Positions 1 through 3,796 of a stretch of 6,491 bases of DNA are shown one piece after another. The stretch's first letter is position 1. Every line of letters begins with the position of its first letter. The stretch lies in assembly GCA_002428205.1 (NCBI GenBank), contig DIUH01000194.1:1-6491 (forward strand), given 5' to 3'. Source of the stretch: Planctomycetaceae bacterium UBA6163. GTDB taxonomy: Bacteria; Planctomycetota; Planctomycetia; Pirellulales; Pirellulaceae. Below the pieces are notes generated by a model, which saw only the letters and a list, made by a program, of their open reading frames with translations, made no database searches and was not told the DNA's origin. A program made the position numbers and the translations under genes.

Positions 1-12
1 CCTCAACGTAGT

Positions 13-70
13 GGGATTCGCCAGAATTCCTCGCTCTGGCATCGCTACAAATGGAAGTCTGGCGAATCCC
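13..70. repeat. Long near-perfect inverted repeat, 3' of the EF-hand gene
   Basis: Positions 13-25 (gggattcgccaga) are exactly complementary to 58-70 (tctggcgaatccc). After one mismatch (26/57) the pairing continues for four more bases (27-30 with 53-56), giving 17 of 18 pairs around a 22-nt loop. It begins 42 bp beyond the stop of the EF-hand gene, so it may end or protect that transcript. No T-run follows on the minus strand, so it is not a standard intrinsic terminator. The arm resembles a motif I associate with intergenic repeats in Rhodopirellula. That is memory, not something this window shows. Confidence 0.7.
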
Positions 71-111
71 GACACCATAAAACTTGTCGCCTCGCTTAAA
101 AAGCAACGACT

Positions 112-795
112 TTATTCACGCTCGGGTCTAACACCCGCATCACGTGGCGGTGGTGCAGGCCGATCGCCACCCTCGCGTCGCGGCCGATCGCCCTCGCGTC
201 GCGGCCCATCACCAGGACCTCGCTGGCGGCCCGGCCCCATTTCAGGCCTCTCCCGTCCCGGTCCGCCCATTCCTGGTCCACCGGGGCGATGATTCGGCAT
301 CTGCTCGGCGAACTTCATCAGTTCGGATCGATCAAGTTTGCCATCGCCATCGGCATCGAACTCCAAAGCGTGCTCAACGAATCGCTCGGGACTGGGCGCC
401 GGTCCACGCTCAGGCCCACCAGGCCCACGCTCAGGCCCACCGGGTCCACGCTCACGCCCACCAGGACCACGCTCAGGCCCACCTGGACCGCGTCCTTCAG
501 GCCCACCAGGACCGCGTCGCAGCGGCAAAAACTCCTCTTCGGTCAGTTTGCCGTCGCCGTTTTTGTCGAGCGTCATCAGCGCCGCAGTGGCCGCTTCGAT
601 TTCATCCTTCGAAAGGATTCCGTCGCGGTCCTTGTCGATCGCATCGACAATCGGCAACGGTGGTCTGCCGCCAGGTCCTGGGCCAAATCCGCCTGGCCCA
701 GGGCGCTCACCGCGTGGGGCACCGGGCGGCTGGGCCATAACGGCCACCGAGGTTCCTAAACTCAAAATGATCCAACCGAGAACACGTTTTCTCAT
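112..795 (-). CDS. Secreted EF-hand calcium-binding protein with Gly-Pro-rich heptad repeats
   Basis: This complete 227-residue protein probably binds calcium outside the cytoplasm. A signal peptide is visible: basic start MRKR, hydrophobic core at residues 5-20, and likely cleavage after VMA at residue 21. Three canonical 12-residue EF-hand loops follow at 54-65 (DKDRDGILSKDE), 77-88 (DKNGDGKLTEEE) and 147-158 (DADGDGKLDRSE). Each has acidic residues at positions 1, 3, 5 and 12 and glycine at 6. Loops 1 and 2 form a close pair. Loop 3 lies behind a linker (95-132) built from GPGGPER-like heptads. The C-terminal 60 residues are rich in Gly, Pro, Arg and Glu with no domain I recognise. The ATG is preceded by AGGA at 6-nt spacing and directly precedes the signal peptide, which fixes the start. 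Such proteins are common in planctomycetes. A structural or calcium-buffering role is inference, and the partner is unknown. Confidence 0.9.
   Translation of the reverse strand: MRKRVLGWIILSLGTSVAVMAQPPGAPRGERPGPGGFGPGPGGRPPLPIVDAIDKDRDGILSKDEIEAATAALMTLDKNGDGKLTEEEFLPLRRGPGGPEGRGPGGPERGPGGRERGPGGPERGPGGPERGPAPSPERFVEHALEFDADGDGKLDRSELMKFAEQMPNHRPGGPGMGGPGRERPEMGPGRQRGPGDGPRREGDRPRREGGDRPAPPPRDAGVRPERE
400..513 (-). repeat. 21-bp-periodic tandem repeat coding GPGGPER heptads
   Basis: Residues 95-132 of the EF-hand protein consist of about five units of the form GPGGPER. The first unit has an extra residue (GPGGPEGR) and the third reads GPGGRER. In DNA this is an imperfect tandem array with a 21-bp period, rich in the word caggcccaccagg on the plus strand. 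The period keeps the reading frame, so copy number could change by slippage without breaking the gene. Confidence 0.8.
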
Positions 796-801
796 GGCTC
801 T

Positions 802-805
802 TCCT
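802..805 (-). promoter_or_regulatory. Ribosome binding site of the EF-hand gene
   Basis: On the minus strand AGGA lies six nucleotides before the ATG at 795, in the context taggaagagcc. This supports the chosen start, which is also the only one that gives a complete signal peptide. Confidence 0.6.
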
Positions 806-924
806 ACAGTACTTTCGCTTTAAAAAATCTGCTACTGCGCCGCAGCCCACCGCCGCGACCCGTGCTTGCTGCGGTCAGATTACCAGCGGCACCTTAAGCG
901 AAGATGAAGCCGAAGGATTCCTGA

Positions 925-1052
925 AAAGATTTTTTGAACGCACCGCTTCAGGCCTTTGGCCGCACGATCAAAAACAAGCCAATCAAGTCACCAACCTGAA
1001 GGCGTTCGTCGAACGCGTCATCCAGACGCTCAAGCACGAGGTCTTAGCGACA
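925..1052 (+). pseudogene. Transposase C-terminal remnant (DDE/integrase type), frameshifted
   Basis: This is the region around the last catalytic glutamate of a DDE transposase. From 925 one frame reads ...AFGRTIKNKPIKSP and then hits a stop at 997. From 993 the neighbouring frame continues as NLKAFVERVIQTLKHEVL. Joined, they give the familiar SPNLKAFVERVIQTLKHEVL pattern, in which the E of VER is the probable catalytic residue. A one-base deletion near 991-996 explains the split. Everything upstream is missing, including the first two catalytic aspartates, and homology stops after HEVL. The piece is therefore a dead fragment. I cannot name the IS family with confidence; it differs from the remnant at 3217-3573. 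Confidence 0.6.
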
Positions 1053-1394
1053 CTCGAGAAGCTGAGCGGCAATCGTTCGCAGGGGCTGGCACCGCACAAA
1101 CCGCTACTGCTGCTCGTGGTTCTGGAAATGATCGAAAACGGCGATTTGCAGACTCCAACATCAAAGCAGACGCCCGAGAGTGCCTGTCGCTTCAGCCAGT
1201 TCGTTTCAGTCAGTTCGTTTCAGTCAGTTCGGTTCGATCGCCGGACACAGCGGATGGACATCCGTCTTCCGTTGTTTCACCTGCCATCAGATGGCGTTTG
1301 GAGTGCTATCAAAAAGTGGGGACGACAACACTCGCATCAACCAATCCGAAGATTTCCCGCCGTTTCGGCGTGGTGTCGTTCTTGTGCCGCGTGA
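1053..1394 (+). pseudogene. HNH restriction endonuclease relative, N-terminal remnant
   Basis: In frame with the transposase fragment, the sequence reads LEKLSGNRSQGLAPHKPLLL and on through VVLEMIENGDLQ. An APHKPLLLL-type segment near the N-terminus is typical of a family of predicted HNH restriction endonucleases, including relatives of those that read modified DNA. A second family-like stretch follows at 1242-1301 (RRTQRMDIRLPLFHLPSDGVW). Between them (1188-1229) lies a 14-bp tandem repeat that replaces conserved sequence. After about 1320 the reading frame loses any recognisable pattern and ends at 1394. No HNH motif is found downstream, so the catalytic domain is absent. It also lacks its own start, because the fragment is fused to transposase sequence. 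The family assignment comes from motif memory and is moderately sure. Confidence 0.55.
1188..1229 (+). repeat. Three tandem 14-bp repeats
   Basis: The unit cgtttcagtcagtt is present twice exactly (1202-1215 and 1216-1229) and once with two changes (1188-1201, cgcttcagccagtt). It interrupts the HNH-like remnant between two conserved-looking segments. The unit is not a multiple of three, so it probably arose by slippage after the gene lost function. Confidence 0.85.
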
Positions 1395-1429
1395 ATAAAT
1401 CGGCAACACGCAGAGCGACTTGCTGAAAA

Positions 1430-1451
1430 AAAAATTGCCGAAAAATTGCCG
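1430..1451 (+). repeat. Tandem duplication of an 11-bp word
   Basis: The word aaaaattgccg occurs at 1430-1440 and again directly at 1441-1451. It lies about 110 bp before the start of the orphan gene at 1561. It may be a simple slippage product or part of a promoter region. I see no convincing -35/-10 pair tied to it. Confidence 0.75.
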
Positions 1452-1477
1452 GTTGTGACCAAACGTGTCAAACAGCT

Positions 1478-1508
1478 TAGCGATACTGTCTCACTTCGGT
1501 ATTCGCTA
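1478..1508 (+). promoter_or_regulatory. Imperfect hairpin or operator candidate before the orphan gene
   Basis: TAGCGA (1478-1483) pairs with TCGCTA (1503-1508), and TAC (1484-1486) pairs with GTA (1499-1501), leaving one bulged T at 1502. This gives nine pairs around a 12-nt loop. It lies 52 bp before the ATG at 1561. It could be an operator for a dimeric regulator or an RNA hairpin in the leader. The function is inference only. Confidence 0.35.
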
Positions 1509-1548
1509 GCCATTCCTTACTTAACGGCGGTCACGCTTTCCAAAGACC

Positions 1549-1552
1549 GGAG
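1549..1552 (+). promoter_or_regulatory. Ribosome binding site of the orphan gene
   Basis: GGAG lies eight nucleotides before the ATG at 1561, in the context gaccggagtactgacc. This is good spacing and argues that the gene is translated from that ATG. Confidence 0.6.
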
Positions 1553-1560
1553 TACTGACC

Positions 1561-2313
1561 ATGGAAAAAGCTGATTTATCCAAAAAAAGCCCCGTTCGGC
1601 TGCATTACACCAACAGCAAGGGGAAACAGGTATGTATCGGGATTACCCAGCACGCCCGCAAGCGGTTCATCGAACGCTGGGGACGCATTTATCCAGACTC
1701 TGAACTCGATCCCGCTACGGTCGATTCAAAAATCGCAGAGTTCTTCGCACAGACCATACGCCAAAAGACGTACGACCGAAAGCACAAGACTCGGCTCAAG
1801 CGACATGGAAAAGATACACTCTACTTCAAACACAGTCACCTCACTTTTATCGTCCAGGACGCAGCATTACTGACTGTAGAAATCAGCAACCGCAGCAAAC
1901 GATATCTGAACAAGCAGGAACATTTACCAGCCCGGTTGGCCGCATACGCTCCGCCACAACGGTGCTGCAATACCAGCAAAGCCTGCAGCGGCGAACCGAC
2001 GGATTCGCAGCACAATCGAAAAGCAATCATTGAAGTTGAACCTAAAGTTCAGCTCATTCCTCAAGCGTTTTACCTTACCGGAATTGTTCTGCTAGACGAT
2101 GGAACGAAACTGAATGTTGACATTGGCAAGCACGAGGCGTCAACCAGCGACGGCGATCCAGCCTTACTGATTGCCAAGCCAGAGTTTGCCGATTTCGTTC
2201 GCGAGCGTGCGCGTTGCAAATGCCCAGACGGTTACTTGGATGCGGTTTTCATTTCATTAGGAAGAAAACAACACAAGACGCTTTTTTGGAGAATAGAGCA
2301 GCGAGCACGCTAG
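1561..2313 (+). CDS. Orphan basic protein of unknown function with a HARKRFIERW motif
   Basis: I do not recognise this 250-residue protein. It is intact: good ribosome binding site, ATG start, TAG stop, no frameshift. The N-terminal part (about 1-118) has the motif ITQHARKRFIERW at 28-40, with H31, R33, R35, E38 and R39. A very basic stretch follows at 68-84, then an alternating hydrophobic, strand-like segment (residues 86-110, TLYFKHSHLTFIVQDAALL and on). A His-Ala-x-x-Arg-Phe start followed by strands recalls small RNase-like or DUF4258-type domains of toxin systems, but this is resemblance only. A linker at 128-155 holds a Cys-rich patch (CCNTSKAC). The C-terminal part (158-250) has another strand-rich stretch (YLTGIVLLDDGTKLNVDI) and a CKC pair at 219-221. 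There is no signal peptide or membrane segment, so it is probably cytoplasmic. It lies between two transposase remnants and has no operon partner, which suggests acquired DNA. Confidence 0.75.
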   Translation: MEKADLSKKSPVRLHYTNSKGKQVCIGITQHARKRFIERWGRIYPDSELDPATVDSKIAEFFAQTIRQKTYDRKHKTRLKRHGKDTLYFKHSHLTFIVQDAALLTVEISNRSKRYLNKQEHLPARLAAYAPPQRCCNTSKACSGEPTDSQHNRKAIIEVEPKVQLIPQAFYLTGIVLLDDGTKLNVDIGKHEASTSDGDPALLIAKPEFADFVRERARCKCPDGYLDAVFISLGRKQHKTLFWRIEQRAR

Positions 2314-3115
2314 GCACTTGCCATGGGGTGCGACCTTATGCTCTTTCCAGAAAGGGTTTGATTTGATTGGGAAAACGATGCTATCGTGAACCAGCCGCAA
2401 GCTACAAGGAGCAAGGCGACCCAGCTGGCGGTTACGTCTAGCGATACCATGCCGGCGGAATCAAGAACTTGGAACCTGTCGAATGAACCTGTATCGATGC
2501 GTTATGCATTGAAATCCATTCATCGAACACCGATGCAACCGCGGGCATTTCGACGGGCGTCACCAGATTCATGCCGAGATTGGTCGTCAGGTGGGTTCGA
2601 GCGCGGTTGCCATTGAATCGGCGATCCGATTCATCGAGCTCGCAATAGGTCTGCGGGTTCATCAGTCTGATAGCAGAAGCAACGCCGATCGGGCCGAAGC
2701 GAACTGGGATCACGTAGGCACAATACTCTCTTTGTTCAAAATTCCTAATGCCTTGCAAACAAGGGCTTACGGAGTTTGAGGCCCGTCCGGTCGTATTGTC
2801 GGGAAACACCTTCGGACTGGCGAAATGACGAAAGTTAACACAAAAACCAAGCTTTGAATCGACGCCGAAAAGGTAGCAAAATAATCGTCGTCCGAAACTG
2901 CTTTCGCGTATGGAGTTTCGCTTTGGCTTGCGACAGATGTCGCTACGGTGACCCAATTTCTGGGGCGACGCTTAATCGACGTTTTCATGCCCGCGCTTTC
3001 TGCGCAACTTTTGCTCCACCGGTCTCACCACAAGAACAACCTGACTGACACTCCTGCCGTTACAACGAGTGGCAATTGAACGGGAAAGCCGTAAAATGTT
3101 CGATTAGCAGGCGGA
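2314..3115. other. Long stretch without a defensible gene
   Basis: About 800 bp separate the orphan gene from the hairpins before the second transposase remnant. Open frames exist on both strands. The longest is on the minus strand at 2438-2956 (172 codons), but it needs a TTG start without a ribosome binding site and shows no family I recognise. Another minus frame (2767-2988, ATG start) overlaps it in a different frame and also lacks a binding site. The stretch may be decayed coding sequence or a non-coding repeat. Its only clear structure is the inverted repeat at 2614-2633. Confidence 0.5.
2614..2633. repeat. Perfect 8-bp inverted repeat with a 4-nt loop
   Basis: tgaatcgg (2614-2621) and ccgattca (2626-2633) are exact reverse complements separated by cgat. 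It could form a tight hairpin in RNA from either strand or serve as a site for a dimeric protein. No T-run follows, so it is not a clear terminator. No adjacent gene gives it a role. Confidence 0.6.
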
Positions 3116-3159
3116 GATGGTCATGGCGGCGGTACGCATTCAGCAGGCGCATGACCATC
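3116..3159. repeat. Perfect 10-bp inverted repeat
   Basis: gatggtcatg (3116-3125) is the exact reverse complement of catgaccatc (3150-3159), with 24 nt between the arms. It is the first of two inverted repeats packed into about 90 bp just before the second transposase remnant. Confidence 0.65.
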
Positions 3160-3183
3160 GGGTACGACTGCAGGTGTTTGAGG

Positions 3184-3207
3184 GCGAAAGCGAGATTACG
3201 CTTTCGC
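3184..3207. repeat. Perfect 9-bp inverted repeat with a 6-nt loop
   Basis: gcgaaagcg (3184-3192) pairs exactly with cgctttcgc (3199-3207) around agatta. The stem is GC-rich and would be stable in RNA. No T-run follows on either strand. It lies 25 bp after the preceding inverted repeat. Confidence 0.7.
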
Positions 3208-3216
3208 AGTAAGTAA

Positions 3217-3573
3217 GAGGGGCAGACTCCTTTTCGGACCAAGCCTAGCATTGTCGAACGGCTTGATGGGTCTCGCGTCTACCTTCAAGCCGTGATGGAC
3301 AATTTTTCGCGCAAGGTGTTGGCTTGTCGTGTGTCCGATACATATGAGCCGACAGCGACAGCCAGGTTGCTGGAAGGACCGGCCAGTTGCTTGCCGCCGC
3401 ATGTTGTCGATCCGGCGGAACTCAGGCCAAGCGTTTCGGTCTACTGTGACGGCGGAGTTGAAAATTTTAATGAATCCGTCGATCAAGTCTTATCACGCTT
3501 TCAATTGCAGCGTGCGCGAGCGCAGGTCGACGTTGACTTCTCGAACTTCGTCTGTTTTAGAAAAGCCTTTTAA
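3217..3573 (+). pseudogene. Integrase-type transposase remnant, truncated at both ends
   Basis: One open frame carries the middle of a DDE integrase core. The strand pair LDGSRVYLQAVMDNFSRKVL follows where the first catalytic aspartate would sit. Next comes the second catalytic Asp in YCDGGVENFN (D codon at 3448), and then QVDVDFSN, which in intact relatives runs into the segment with the catalytic glutamate. That continuation is missing: from 3547 unrelated residues (FVCFRKAF) lead to a stop at 3571. Upstream, recognisable sequence starts near 3253 and the frame is closed by a stop at 3214, so the helix-turn-helix region and first Asp are lost. The family is integrase-like (rve fold), as in IS3- or IS481-type elements; exact family uncertain. 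It cannot be active. Confidence 0.75.
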
Positions 3574-3597
3574 TTCACTAATTGCAACCCACCTAGT

Positions 3598-3637
3598 CGA
3601 CTCGCTATCCGAAAAGTTAAACACTTTTTAAGAGTCG
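3598..3637. repeat. Composite imperfect hairpin
   Basis: An outer stem pairs cgactc (3598-3603) with gagtcg (3632-3637). An inner stem pairs aaaagt (3612-3617) with actttt (3623-3628) around taaac. Unpaired bases (8 on the left, 3 on the right) separate the two stems. It lies between the transposase remnant and the large envelope gene. It could be a weak terminator, a leftover element end, or chance in AT-rich DNA. Confidence 0.35.
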
Positions 3638-3686
3638 AAACAATGACTCCTGGCCCAATGGTTTGGTCTTCGTTTTCTTTACTGCT

Positions 3687-3717
3687 GGCACCTTTGTTTG
3701 ATTTGGCACCTTTGTTT
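3687..3717 (+). repeat. Two direct copies of a 13-bp word upstream of the AsmA-like gene
   Basis: ggcacctttgttt occurs at 3687-3699 and 3705-3717, an 18-bp period. It ends 79 bp before the start codon at 3797, so it sits where a promoter or an activator site could be. It may equally be a local duplication. Confidence 0.6.
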
Positions 3718-3723
3718 TATTCA

Positions 3724-3753
3724 TTGACGTGATCGGTTCCGACAGCTTATTCC
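3724..3753 (+). promoter_or_regulatory. Weak sigma-70-like promoter candidate
   Basis: TTGACG (3724-3729) could be a -35 element, followed after 18 bp by TATTCC (3748-3753) as a poor -10. It lies about 45 bp before the ATG of the AsmA-like gene. Only the -35 is a good match, so this is tentative. Confidence 0.2.
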
Positions 3754-3796
3754 AATACGGGTCAATGACGAACAGCGACCCATTTTTAGAAAAACG

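Noticed and set aside
144..823. Long plus-strand frames opposite the EF-hand gene
   Set aside because: They are shadows of the GC-rich, repeat-containing minus-strand gene, which has a signal peptide and three EF-hand loops. The shadow proteins are low-complexity His/Arg/Pro runs.
1188..1229. CRISPR-like array
   Set aside because: The 14-bp units are directly adjacent with no spacers, so this is a simple tandem repeat.
2343..2354. ctttc/gaaag stem as terminator of the orphan gene
   Set aside because: The loop would be two bases, too small to form, and no T-run follows.
2438..2956. 172-codon minus-strand frame as a gene
   Set aside because: It needs a TTG start without a ribosome binding site, overlaps another equally weak minus frame, and shows no recognisable domain.
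3123..3212. Small 29-residue plus-strand frame starting MAAVRIQQAH
   Set aside because: It is short, lacks a ribosome binding site and lies across the two inverted repeats, so it is probably chance.
3060..3251. 63-codon minus-strand frame
   Set aside because: It mostly translates two inverted repeats and overlaps the transposase remnant. There is no supporting start signal or family.
3598..3637. Integron attC site
   Set aside because: The two-stem layout recalls attC, but the core site sequences (RYYYAAC and GTTRRRY) are not present in the right places and there is no cassette array.
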